Positions 1 to 7,918 of a DNA stretch of 17,068 nucleotides are shown here, piece after piece. Position 1 is the first letter of the stretch. The number at the start of each line of letters is the position of its first letter. The stretch spans positions 1 to 17,068 of the forward strand of contig CAYGZA010000118.1 of NCBI GenBank assembly GCA_964354135.1. Direction: 5' to 3'. A program made the translations under genes and the position numbers. Under the pieces are notes generated by a model that made no database searches, had not been told where the DNA came from, and was given only the letters and a program-made list of their open reading frames with translations. This DNA comes from CAYGZA01 sp964354135 (GTDB lineage: Bacteria > Planctomycetota > Planctomycetia > Pirellulales > Thermoguttaceae).

Positions 1-72
1 ACCGAAAAACGCTCAATCGGTCAATAACAATCCCCTGTAATGATGCTACAGACTCGTTTTCTTGGACATTTT

Positions 73-118
73 CCTGTCTCCTCCGGGGCCGTCCCCGGCG
101 CGGGTCCGCGGAGACAGG
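73..118. repeat. Nested inverted repeat
   Basis: An outer pair of perfect 9-bp arms (CCTGTCTCC at 73-81, GGAGACAGG at 110-118) encloses a perfect inner hairpin with CCGGGG at 83-88 and CCCCGG at 93-98 around a 4-base loop. No T-run follows on either strand, so it is not a standard intrinsic terminator. It could be a small dispersed palindromic element or the terminator remnant of a gene left of the window. Confidence 0.5.
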
Positions 119-530
119 CTAGCGAACACCGCGCCGGGTCCGTTTCAGCCGCCGGCTTGCGCGGGCCGACGGCCACCCAAAGTAGTATTGTACGCGCTAC
201 GGCCAACTCAGGAGCCGGGGTACAGTTGCACCCACCCCGCCAACTCCACCGGGAACGGCCCGCGTCTTGCGATGGCCCTGGATCGGTGCATAGCTGGAAG
301 ACCATCATACCTGCCTTCTGGTGTGCCGACACGCCAACGCTGGGATGGTCAGACCCACAATCTTGGTTGGACAAGGTTTGTCAGTGGGCTGGTTTATCTT
401 GTGGAGGGCGGGGGGAAGGAGCATTCGCCGGTGACAAGTCCGTTTGAGTGCAAGCAATTGTCCGACCTTGCTTGTTGACCGCTCCTACGAGGGGTAAACT
501 GACGGCTTCGTGGCCGAGTTGTCGGGATTG

Positions 531-550
531 TCGGCGGATGGAGCCGCCGA
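531..550. repeat. GC-rich hairpin in the operon leader
   Basis: TCGGCGG at 531-537 pairs perfectly with CCGCCGA at 544-550 around a 6-base loop, about 80 bases before the helicase start. No T-tract follows. It may fold in the leader mRNA, but chance is a real possibility in DNA this rich in GC. Confidence 0.35.
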
Positions 551-615
551 ACGCTCATGAATGCCCATCTACCAGTGGGCTGTTGGGCGCATCGTCGATC
601 TACGGCCGCTGAACT

Positions 616-621
616 GGGAGG
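616..621 (+). promoter_or_regulatory. Ribosome binding site of the helicase gene
   Basis: GGGAGG lies 6 bases before the ATG at 628 but only 3 bases before the in-frame GTG at 625. The ATG at 628 is therefore the better start, and the product loses one Met relative to the longest frame. Confidence 0.6.
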
Positions 622-627
622 CAAGTG

Positions 628-3600
628 ATGAATGCGGAAACCATCCTGAGCCAGCTTGCCGAGGGCACGCTCCTGGAAGGTCCGCATTGGACCGAACCGG
701 TGAGGGTGCTCACGGTCAAAGCTCGGGGCAACCGCATCGAGGTTCAGGCGGTCGGTGTGAACACCAAGCGGCTCTGGACCAAGCTCTTGAAGGCCGAAGA
801 CTTCAACAGAGCCATCAAGGTCACCCAGGCCGGGGAACTGGCCGCACTCAACGGCAATCCCACGCACTTCCGCCTCGCCGCCGAAGCCCACCGCATCCGG
901 TTGGCCTTTCAATACGACCCGCACTTCGCCGTTTCGGTCTCCCAGGTCGATCCACTGCCGCACCAGATGGATGCGGTCTATTCCCATCTGCTCACCCAGC
1001 CCCAGATCCGATTCCTCATCGCCGATGACCCTGGGGCCGGGAAAACGATCATGGCGGGCCTGACGATCAAGGAGGAGAAGTTCCGGGGAGTGATCGAACG
1101 AATCCTGATCGTCACCCCAGCCAACCTCACCGACCAGTGGCGGCGGGAACTGCACGACAAGTTCGGCGAAACCTTCACGGTCATCAATCGGGCGACGGTC
1201 AATGCCGCCTACGGACGGAACGTCTGGGAGGACAACCCGCAGTGCATCACCTCAATTGACCTCCTCGCCCGACAGGACGACATCCTGAACCTCATGCGGG
1301 ATGTCCATTGGGATCTGGTCATCGTCGATGAAGCCCACAAGATGGCGGCCTACCGCTACGGCCAGAAAGTGAACAAGACGCAGCGGTACGAACTGGGCGA
1401 GTTCTTGCGGGACCACACCGACCACTATCTCTTCCTTACGGCCACGCCGCACAAAGGTGATCCCGACAACTTCGCTTTGCTGCTACAACTCTTGGATCGG
1501 GATCTCTACGTCACCGGGAAGATTCTGGCCGAGGCCAGTGCCCACGACGAAAACCGGATCATGATCCGCCGCCTCAAGGAGGACATGAAGAAGTTCGACG
1601 GCTCGCCGTGCTTCCCTCCCCGCCACGTCCAGACGCTTCCCTATCGGCTGACTCCGGACGAATTGGCCCTCTACAACGAGGTCACCAGCTACGTCCAAAA
1701 CAACTTCCAGCGGGCCGAAGCAGCCGAAAACCGGAACGTGGGTCTTGCCCTCACCGTGCTCCAGAGGCGTCTGGCGTCCAGCGTTGCGGCCATTCGGCGT
1801 TCGTTGGAGCGGAGACTCAATCGGCTCAGGGACCTTCGCAAACTGGGGAGGCTGAGACAGGAATACGAAGAACTCCCCGAAGACCTGGACGACCTGACCG
1901 AAGCCGACCGCTGGAGATTCGAGGACGAAGTGGTCGAACGCCTCACCATGGCCGAGAACATGGCCGAGTTGGAGGCCGAAATCGAAGAGCTTGAGCGGCT
2001 CGTCAAGCTCGCCCGCCACACCGAGAAGAACGTCCGGGAGACCAAATTCGAGGAGCTTCGCACCGTCATTTCCCAACATCTTTCCGGCCGGGATGAGCGG
2101 CTGTTAGTCTTCACCGAGCACAAGGACACGCTCGATTTCCTCATCGGTAGGCTCACCAACCTGGGCTTCTACTGCTGCACGATCCATGGCCGCATGGCAT
2201 TGGAGAAGCGGATCGACGCCGAGCGGGAGTTCTTTGAGCACCGTCCGTCTGTCATGGTCGCCACCGAAGCAGCGGGCGAAGGAATCAACCTTCAGTTCTG
2301 CTCGCTGATGGTGAACTACGACATCCCCTGGAATCCCAACCGCCTGGAACAGCGGATGGGGCGCATCCACCGCTACGGTCAGCAGCAGGAAGCCATGATC
2401 TTCAACCTCGTGGCCGACAACACCCGAGAAGGCGAGGTGATGCACCGGCTTCTCGAAAAGCTGGACGACATGCGGAAGGCCCTGGGCAGCGACCGGGTAT
2501 ACGACGTGATCGGCGAGATCGTCCCGGCCCCCAAGTTCGATGCCCTGATGAAGGACTGGCTGGCCCGCCGCAAGACCATGGCCCAAATCCTCGCCGAGAT
2601 CGACCTCCACACCGACGAAGAGCAGGTCGCCCGCATCCGGGCCGACATGCAGGACAAGTCCCTCGGCTCCCGCTATATCGACATGAGCAAGCTCCTGGCC
2701 GACCAAGAGCAGAGCAAACAACACCGGCTCATGCCGGAGTACATTGAGCAATTCTTCGTCGAAGCCTACCGCTCCTTCGGCGGCACGATCACTCCGGTGA
2801 AGGATCAGAAAGGGGTATGGTCCATCAGCCGGGTGCCGCCCGACCTGCGGAAGCTCCCGGCGGCCCTGGAGCGGCGTTGCGGCAAGGTCGGGGCCAGCTA
2901 TCCCCAGATCACCTTCGACAAGGAGCGGGTCTTCGGCTACTCGGACTTAGAGTTCGTCGGGCCGGGTCATCCCTTGTTCGAGGCCGTGGTTGAACGGGTG
3001 CTGTGCGACTACGGCCCATCCTTGCGGCAGGGTGCCTGCTTCTACAACGCCGAAGCCACCGAGCCCACGGTCCTTTGGCTCCTCAAGTGCGGCGTGGAGG
3101 ATGGACAGGGGCGAATGGTCGGGGAACGGCTGTTTGCCATTCACCGCACTGGGGAACGTTTCCGCAAGAGCCAGCCCTATGCGCTCTTGGACCTCAAGCC
3201 GCCGGAGGGTGTGCCGGACCTCGCCCAATCGGTTCGTCAAGCGGCAACCGATGCCGATGCGGTCATCAACTGGTCGCTGGACGAGGTGACGCCGGAATAC
3301 TTCGGCGAGATCGATCAGCGCCGCACCAGAGAACTGGGCATCAAGGAAAAATATGTCCGCAAGTCGCTCCAGTTCCTCATCAGCGAGTCCAACAAGAAGA
3401 TTTCCAAGTACGACCACCAGTTGCGGCAGTTGCCATCCCAAGACGAAGCTCCCCGATTGAACATCCAGGGCAACCGGGCCAAGGAAGAGGCCCGCCGCAG
3501 CGAGCTTTCCCTGCGGCTCAGGGATCGCTTGGCGGAAATGGAGCAAGAGCGGCACCTGTCGGAGAAGCCGCCGGAGATACTGGGCGTGGCCGTGATCCTG

Positions 3601-4026
3601 CCTACCCCTCGGGAGGTCGTGGCGTCGGTGGAGGGGATGGAAAGCGATCCCGAGGTCGAGGCCATCGCCATCGAAGTCGCCAAACACCACGAGATCGGCC
3701 AGGGCCGCAAGCCAGTCTCGGTGGAAGAGGAGAACTGCGGCTGGGATCTCACGTCGCTCGTGGAGGGGCAGGTGGCCCGGTATATTGAGGTCAAGGGCCG
3801 GGGTGGTGTCGGCGGCGTGGCCCTGACCCCGAATGAATGGATCAAGGCCCAGCGATTCGGGAAGGATTATTGGCTCTACGTCGTGGTGAACTGCAAGGCG
3901 AAGCCGGAACTGCACGTCATCCAAGACCCGGCGTCGAAGCTGAGCCCGAGGGAAGAGGTCAGCGTGGTGCGGTACATGGTGGGCTGGGACGATTGGAAGA
4001 AGGCGGCGGAACAGGACCACGGATGA
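628..4026 (+). CDS. SNF2-family helicase with C-terminal DUF3883 domain
   Basis: A 1132-residue superfamily 2 ATPase predicted to translocate on or remodel DNA, in the cytoplasm. Walker A DDPGAGKT is at residues 133-140, the DEAH box at 234-237, motif III TATPHKGD near 270, and motif VI (QRMGRIHRYGQ) at 575-585. These give an intact two-lobe SNF2 motor. A charged, coiled-coil-like insert separates the lobes (about 390-485). The C-terminus is DUF3883-like, a fold related to PD-(D/E)xK nucleases: GWD at 1038-1040 and IEVKGR at 1053-1058 supply a D...ExK set. SNF2 helicases with this tail occur in restriction-like and DISARM-like islands (family knowledge). It is the first gene of the operon. 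Its last codons and its stop (TGA, 4024-4026) lie inside a repeat that opens the GxxExxY cassette, so the original C-terminus may have been slightly changed. The role in defence is inferred from context; the helicase assignment is firm. Confidence 0.93.
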   Translation: MNAETILSQLAEGTLLEGPHWTEPVRVLTVKARGNRIEVQAVGVNTKRLWTKLLKAEDFNRAIKVTQAGELAALNGNPTHFRLAAEAHRIRLAFQYDPHFAVSVSQVDPLPHQMDAVYSHLLTQPQIRFLIADDPGAGKTIMAGLTIKEEKFRGVIERILIVTPANLTDQWRRELHDKFGETFTVINRATVNAAYGRNVWEDNPQCITSIDLLARQDDILNLMRDVHWDLVIVDEAHKMAAYRYGQKVNKTQRYELGEFLRDHTDHYLFLTATPHKGDPDNFALLLQLLDRDLYVTGKILAEASAHDENRIMIRRLKEDMKKFDGSPCFPPRHVQTLPYRLTPDELALYNEVTSYVQNNFQRAEAAENRNVGLALTVLQRRLASSVAAIRRSLERRLNRLRDLRKLGRLRQEYEELPEDLDDLTEADRWRFEDEVVERLTMAENMAELEAEIEELERLVKLARHTEKNVRETKFEELRTVISQHLSGRDERLLVFTEHKDTLDFLIGRLTNLGFYCCTIHGRMALEKRIDAEREFFEHRPSVMVATEAAGEGINLQFCSLMVNYDIPWNPNRLEQRMGRIHRYGQQQEAMIFNLVADNTREGEVMHRLLEKLDDMRKALGSDRVYDVIGEIVPAPKFDALMKDWLARRKTMAQILAEIDLHTDEEQVARIRADMQDKSLGSRYIDMSKLLADQEQSKQHRLMPEYIEQFFVEAYRSFGGTITPVKDQKGVWSISRVPPDLRKLPAALERRCGKVGASYPQITFDKERVFGYSDLEFVGPGHPLFEAVVERVLCDYGPSLRQGACFYNAEATEPTVLWLLKCGVEDGQGRMVGERLFAIHRTGERFRKSQPYALLDLKPPEGVPDLAQSVRQAATDADAVINWSLDEVTPEYFGEIDQRRTRELGIKEKYVRKSLQFLISESNKKISKYDHQLRQLPSQDEAPRLNIQGNRAKEEARRSELSLRLRDRLAEMEQERHLSEKPPEILGVAVILPTPREVVASVEGMESDPEVEAIAIEVAKHHEIGQGRKPVSVEEENCGWDLTSLVEGQVARYIEVKGRGGVGGVALTPNEWIKAQRFGKDYWLYVVVNCKAKPELHVIQDPASKLSPREEVSVVRYMVGWDDWKKAAEQDHG

Positions 4027-4072
4027 CACGGATGACACGGATGGAAACCTCGTTATCCGTGTCATCCGTGGT
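4016..4072. repeat. Nonamer repeats forming an 18-bp perfect hairpin, left cassette edge
   Basis: Three forward units of a 9-bp period (GACACGGAT type) begin at 4016. ACCACGGATGACACGGAT at 4016-4033 is perfectly complementary to 4055-4072, with a 21-base loop. The reverse-oriented arm matches the units after the next gene (4477-4506) as a direct repeat. The helicase stop codon lies in the left arm. Such CACGGAT arrays are, from memory, common next to GxxExxY genes. The hairpin could also dampen transcription into the downstream genes. Confidence 0.85.
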
Positions 4073-4093
4073 TCCTTCATCGAGAATTGATCC

Positions 4094-4468
4094 ATGAGTT
4101 ACGAATTGATCCACAAGGAGTTGAGCGAGTCGATCATCGGGGCGGCCATGACGGTCCTGAACACGCTCAAACCGGGACTAGATGAAAAGCTTTACGAGCG
4201 AGCCCTGGTCATCGAACTCCGCAAGCGGGGCCACAAGGTTGACCAGCAACGGCAGTTCCCGGTTTACTACGACGGCCAGCACATCGGCACGCTAATTCCC
4301 GATCTGATCGTAGACGACCTCGTGATTGCCGATCCGAAAGTGGTTACAGCCTTCAACGACTCCCATCAAGCGCAGATGATCGGCTATCTTGCGATCGCCG
4401 GCCTTCGACTCGCCTTGTTGTTGAACTTCAAGAATGCCCGACTTGAGTGGAAACGTATCGTTCGTTGA
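4094..4468 (+). CDS. GxxExxY protein
   Basis: A 124-residue protein of the GxxExxY family (TIGR04256 type). The naming motif is visible as G28-E31-Y34, followed by the usual L-x(2)-EL helix. The second half has PD at 69-70, DPK at 80-82, then SHQAQ and a hydrophobic LLLNF stretch, all in the family order. The layout resembles a small PD-(D/E)xK nuclease core, but DPK stands where family members, as I remember them, have ExK. The biochemical function of the family is not settled. It is a passenger in the operon, bracketed by CACGGAT-type nonamer repeats and with no clear ribosome binding site. An 11-bp direct duplication (GAATTGATCCA at 4084-4094 and 4103-4113) surrounds its start. One counted line inside the gene (4321-4380) is 52% GC, below most of the operon, which fits separate acquisition. 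Confidence 0.88.
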   Translation: MSYELIHKELSESIIGAAMTVLNTLKPGLDEKLYERALVIELRKRGHKVDQQRQFPVYYDGQHIGTLIPDLIVDDLVIADPKVVTAFNDSHQAQMIGYLAIAGLRLALLLNFKNARLEWKRIVR

Positions 4469-4476
4469 TCTTTCCC

Positions 4477-4506
4477 TATCCGTGCCATCCGTGTAATCCG
4501 TGGTTC
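4477..4506. repeat. Nonamer repeats, right cassette edge
   Basis: Three reverse-oriented units with a 9-bp period (ATCCGTG at 4478, 4487 and 4496) end in GTGGTTC, as the reverse arm at 4055-4074 does. The pair flanks the GxxExxY gene as imperfect direct repeats. A GTG at 4500 inside this repeat opens a slightly longer methylase frame but is probably not its true start. Confidence 0.8.
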
Positions 4507-4514
4507 ATACTCCC

Positions 4515-7448
4515 ATGCTCAAGCGTCTCATCGAAGTTGCGCTGCCGCTCAAGGAAGTCTCGGAGCAGTCGGCTCGGGAGAAGTCGATCCGGCATGGGCA
4601 TATCTCCACGCTCCACATCTGGTGGGCTCGCCGTCCCCTGGCGGCGTGCCGGGCAGTGGTGTTCGCCTCGCTGATCCCCGACCCCGACGATCCCGAGTGC
4701 CCCGAGGGCTTCCGCAAGCTGGTGCGAGAACTCTTGGGTCGGGGCGAGTTCACGCCGAAGAACGGAGAAGGGGCAACGGTCGAGGACACGCCCCGGAACC
4801 GCTGCCTGGAGTTCATCAAGCATCTGGTCAGGTGGGAAAACTCGAACAACCCTGACTACATCGAACCGGCCCGGAAGCTGATCGCCGCAGCCCACAAGTT
4901 CCTCCATCCCAATTCCGAGGGCGATGCCCCGAAGGTGCTTGATCCCTTCGCAGGCGGCGGGGCGATCCCGCTGGAAGCGTTGCGCCTCGGGTGCGAGGCC
5001 CACGCTATCGACATCAACCCAGTCGCCCACCTGATTGAACTTTGTACGCTGGTCTATCCCCAGAAGCACGGCCAGCCCGACAGCCGCCCGGTGCCCGACT
5101 ACATCAAGCGGCTCATCGCCCACAACCAGGCGAAGAAAAAGGAGAAGGGCGAGGGTCGTCCATTGCTGAAGGAGGAAGCGGCTCACGGCCCGGTTGCTCC
5201 GGCCGCACCCGACGACGAGATCGTCCCCGATGTTGAGATCACGGAGGCTGAATACCGGAAGAACCCTCTGGTGGCTGATCTCAAGTATTGGGGACATTGG
5301 GTACTTACTCGTGCAAAGGTGGAGATTGGTCACGTCTATCCGCACGAACCAGATGGCAGGGTGCCTGTTGCCTACTTGTGGATTCGCACGGTGAGATCCC
5401 CCGACCCCGGAGCAGGTGCGACCATCCCGCTCATCAGGCAGTTATGGCTCTGCCAGAAAGGCAACCGCAAGGTAGCGTTACGAATGACACCCAACCGGGC
5501 CGCTGGCAGGTGCGACTTCAAGGTGGTTGAAGGCAAGAAGCTGGATTTCGACCCCGATGAAGGAACGATGAAACGGGGGCAAGCAATTTGTCCATTCACG
5601 CAGTCAGTGGCCACCAGCAAGTATTTGCAGACAGAGGGGAACGCAGGCCGAATTGGCCAGCAATTGGTCGCTGTGGTGACTTCGCAACCGGGGTCGAATG
5701 GGAAGCGGTATCGGGACGCTACCGATACAGACATTGCTGCGTATGAGCGTGCCACGGAATCCCTTAGACGGGTTCTGACCCAGCACGGCAACGATGTTCT
5801 TCCACGTGAGCCACTGAAGCCGTGGTCAGGTGTCTTCAATGCGCCGTTGTTCGGGCTGACGACTTGGGGCGCACTGTTCAATGAGCGACAAGCATTGGCA
5901 CTGGTCACCTTGGTGATGTTCGTGCGGCAGGCGATAAAACGCATTGCTCAAGCGTGTAATAACGAGTACGCGGTGGCCGTAGCATCGTATCTCGCTCTAA
6001 GCGTTGACCGATGTGCGGAAAGCAACACGAACCTCGGCAGGTGGATTCCGGTCGGTGAAAAGCCTGCCGGACCTTATGGGCGGCAAGCGCTTGCGATGGT
6101 CTGGGACTATTGCGAAGTGAATCTCTTGGAGGAATCCCCTCGCCAATTTGCTGATGCGATTGAGTGGGTGTCGAAGTGCATTGAGCATTTCACTCTCACC
6201 AGTTCAATTGGAGGAGTGGTGAAGCGTTCATCGGCTTCCGGGTTACCCGTTGACGGCGCATCGGTAGATGCGGTGATTACTGACCCTCCATATTACGACG
6301 CAGTGCCTTACTCCGATCTGAGCGACTTCTTCTATGTGTGGCTAAAGCGCACAATCGGCGACAAGCATGGTGACGTTTTTCGCACACCACTCACTCCCAA
6401 GAATCAGGAGATCGTCAGCCATTTGGGGAAGAACTATCCCGGCAATCGTAAGACGGCGCAAGACTACGAAACCGGCATGGCGAACGCTCTCGCTGAGTCA
6501 AATCGGTCTCTACATCAAGGCGGTTTAGCCGCCGTCATGTTCGCCCACAAGCAAACGAGTGCGTGGGAGACACTCGTGGCTAGTTTGGTCGGGTCGGGCT
6601 TTTTGGTGACTGCAAGTTGGCCATTTCACACAGAACGACCGGGAAGGCTTCGAGCACACGAATCAGCGGCGCTTGCCAGCAGTGTGACCCTATTCTGCCG
6701 CAAGCGTGCAGAGGATGCAGGTGGCGGCCTTTGGGACGACGTTCGCCAAGAACTCCGCGAGGTCGCCCGCGAGCGACTCGACTTCTTCTGGTCGCAGGGC
6801 ATTCGCGGGGCCGACTTCTTCATCTCAGCCATCGGCCCGGCGCTGTCCGTCTTCGGTAAGTACGAACGGGTCACGAAGCTCTCAGGCGAAGAGGTGACGG
6901 TCGGCCAGTTCCTTGATGAGGTACGTGGACTGGTGACCAACTACGCCTTGGCGAAGATCATGAAGACCACCCAAACCGCCAGCATCGACCCGGAAAGCCG
7001 GTTCTACGTTGTCTGGAAGTGGTCCTACGGGGATGGGAAGGTGCCCGCCGATGAGTCCTTCAAGCTCGCCCAGGCCCTTGGGACGGCGACCGAGACGATC
7101 TGGGATCGCACCGGGGTGCTTGAGAAGGCGGGCGAGAATGTCCTGGCCGTGCCCATTGCCAAGCGGATGAAGGTCAAAGACCTGGGCGACCCCAAACCGG
7201 ACGGCACCCCGGCCAGCCTGATCGATGTGCTGCACCGCCTGTGTGTCTTCCGGGAGAAGAACGACACGGAGGGCATGGGCCAATTCCTCGCCCGATGCGG
7301 CCAGGGCAACAACCCGGCCCTCTGGATCGTCGCCCAGGCCATGAGTGATATCCTCCCCGATGGCGACAAGGAAAAGCAGTTGATGCAGGGGCTACTCAAC
7401 CAGCGGGACAAGCTCGAAGAGGTCGGCCGCCAGAGGCAATTGCTCTGA
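4515..7448 (+). CDS. DUF1156 adenine-specific DNA methylase (COG1743)
   Basis: A 977-residue enzyme predicted to transfer a methyl group from SAM to adenine N6 in DNA. The N-terminal DUF1156 signature IRHGHISTLHIWWARRP is present. The SAM-binding motif DPFAGGG is at residues 143-149, and the catalytic DPPY is at 590-593. I start it at ATG 4515, which gives the family-like MLKRLIEVALPLKE; the GTG at 4500 lies within a repeat and adds only five residues. The family normally carries a Zn-ribbon in the middle. Here the expected CP-x(2)-C elements read SPDPGAG (295-301) and CPFT (359-362), so the site is probably lost. GC content drops to about 47-53% on counted lines between roughly 5265 and 6660, against 70% at 4921-4980 and 6721-6780. 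It is followed after 11 bp by the small PUA/EVE-like gene. It probably modifies host DNA within this defence-like operon. Family assignment is firm; target site unknown. Confidence 0.93.
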   Translation: MLKRLIEVALPLKEVSEQSAREKSIRHGHISTLHIWWARRPLAACRAVVFASLIPDPDDPECPEGFRKLVRELLGRGEFTPKNGEGATVEDTPRNRCLEFIKHLVRWENSNNPDYIEPARKLIAAAHKFLHPNSEGDAPKVLDPFAGGGAIPLEALRLGCEAHAIDINPVAHLIELCTLVYPQKHGQPDSRPVPDYIKRLIAHNQAKKKEKGEGRPLLKEEAAHGPVAPAAPDDEIVPDVEITEAEYRKNPLVADLKYWGHWVLTRAKVEIGHVYPHEPDGRVPVAYLWIRTVRSPDPGAGATIPLIRQLWLCQKGNRKVALRMTPNRAAGRCDFKVVEGKKLDFDPDEGTMKRGQAICPFTQSVATSKYLQTEGNAGRIGQQLVAVVTSQPGSNGKRYRDATDTDIAAYERATESLRRVLTQHGNDVLPREPLKPWSGVFNAPLFGLTTWGALFNERQALALVTLVMFVRQAIKRIAQACNNEYAVAVASYLALSVDRCAESNTNLGRWIPVGEKPAGPYGRQALAMVWDYCEVNLLEESPRQFADAIEWVSKCIEHFTLTSSIGGVVKRSSASGLPVDGASVDAVITDPPYYDAVPYSDLSDFFYVWLKRTIGDKHGDVFRTPLTPKNQEIVSHLGKNYPGNRKTAQDYETGMANALAESNRSLHQGGLAAVMFAHKQTSAWETLVASLVGSGFLVTASWPFHTERPGRLRAHESAALASSVTLFCRKRAEDAGGGLWDDVRQELREVARERLDFFWSQGIRGADFFISAIGPALSVFGKYERVTKLSGEEVTVGQFLDEVRGLVTNYALAKIMKTTQTASIDPESRFYVVWKWSYGDGKVPADESFKLAQALGTATETIWDRTGVLEKAGENVLAVPIAKRMKVKDLGDPKPDGTPASLIDVLHRLCVFREKNDTEGMGQFLARCGQGNNPALWIVAQAMSDILPDGDKEKQLMQGLLNQRDKLEEVGRQRQLL
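5265..6715. other. Low-GC core inside the methylase gene
   Basis: Hand counts per 60-base line give 47% (5281), 52% (5941), 50% (6181) and 53% (6601). The flanks give 70% (4921), 70% (6721) and 67% (7021). Codon endings shift from G/C to mixed in the core without breaking the frame. Motif I lies in the high-GC left part. DPPY and the lost Zn-ribbon lie in the core. This is best explained by recombination replacing the middle of the gene. Both boundaries are approximate. Confidence 0.6.
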
Positions 7449-7459
7449 TGGACTGAGGC

Positions 7460-7918
7460 ATGACCGACGTGCTGGTCTATTGGCGAGACTACCGCAAGAA
7501 CGCAACCGGGCCGGTTGCGGGCTGGCACTCCAACTCGCAGTTGCTCGCCAAGCTCCATCCGGGGGATCGGCTTTGGTTGGTCACCTCGGGCAAGAGCCTG
7601 GGACATGAGGCCGAACAAGCGGGCTTTCTGGTGGCGGTTTGGCAGGTGCAGGAGGTCGTTGAGAACCCCGGCGACGATGAGACCTATCCGAGGGAGGACT
7701 ACCGCTACCGGATCGTGCCTGAACATCGGGGGTCGATTCTTTTGGACGAACCCGTGCCGGTGGATCATATCCTCCGACCGGCGAGGGGGAGCAAGGCCAT
7801 TTCGATTGGCCGCTACTTGCAGGGACCACGAAGACTTGATGACCAGACGGTGCGGCTCTTACGTGCCGCCGCTGGTCCGAAACTGGCACTCAAATGGCTG
7901 AAGGGAAAACGAGAATGA
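7460..7918 (+). CDS. Small protein, possibly PUA/EVE-like
   Basis: A 152-residue soluble protein that I cannot place by name. The pattern VYWRDY...GWHSN...L-x(2)-L-x-PGDRLWLVTSG (residues 5-44), then a glycine-containing turn and FLVAVWQVQEV (56-66), resembles the beta-barrel layout of PUA, EVE and ASCH domains. These bind RNA or modified DNA bases. A conserved-looking second part reads PVPVDHILRP (98-107) and SIGRYLQGPRRL (115-126). It starts 11 bp after the methylase stop, and its own stop overlaps the next start (ATGA, 7915-7918), so it is probably translated together with the DUF499 ATPase. A reader of the mark made by the neighbouring methylase is an attractive inference, not shown by the sequence. 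The gene itself is well supported by packing and codon use. Confidence 0.82.
   Translation: MTDVLVYWRDYRKNATGPVAGWHSNSQLLAKLHPGDRLWLVTSGKSLGHEAEQAGFLVAVWQVQEVVENPGDDETYPREDYRYRIVPEHRGSILLDEPVPVDHILRPARGSKAISIGRYLQGPRRLDDQTVRLLRAAAGPKLALKWLKGKRE

Larger units (their letters stand above)
1..615. other. Leader region without a convincing gene
   Basis: No reading frame here looks like a real protein. The open frames on both strands are rich in Pro, Arg, Gly and Ser, show no recognisable motif and overlap each other. The region holds two inverted repeats (73-118 and 531-550), listed separately. I looked for a sigma70-type promoter before the helicase. The best piece is TTGACC near 474 followed by TAAACT, but the spacing of about 14 bp is too short to call. 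The operon promoter probably lies somewhere in this stretch, by inference from the direction of the following genes only. Confidence 0.5.

Noticed and set aside
62..478. Overlapping open frames at the left end as genes
   Set aside because: Compositionally odd (Pro/Arg/Gly-rich), mutually overlapping and without ribosome binding sites or familiar motifs.
474..500. Sigma70-like promoter before the helicase
   Set aside because: TTGACC and TAAACT are only about 14 bp apart, too close for a supported call.
394..1155. Minus-strand open frame over the helicase start
   Set aside because: No recognisable motif, and it overlaps the helicase ribosome binding site and Walker A region on the other strand.
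2947..4095. Long minus-strand open frame antisense to the helicase
   Set aside because: It is a codon-phase shadow in high-GC DNA. The plus strand carries clear helicase and DUF3883 motifs over the same bases.
4016..4506. CACGGAT nonamer arrays as a CRISPR
   Set aside because: Units are only 9 bp and contiguous with no spacers, and they flank a GxxExxY gene.
4500..4514. GTG 4500 as the methylase start
   Set aside because: It lies inside the repeat array. ATG 4515 gives the family-typical N-terminus.
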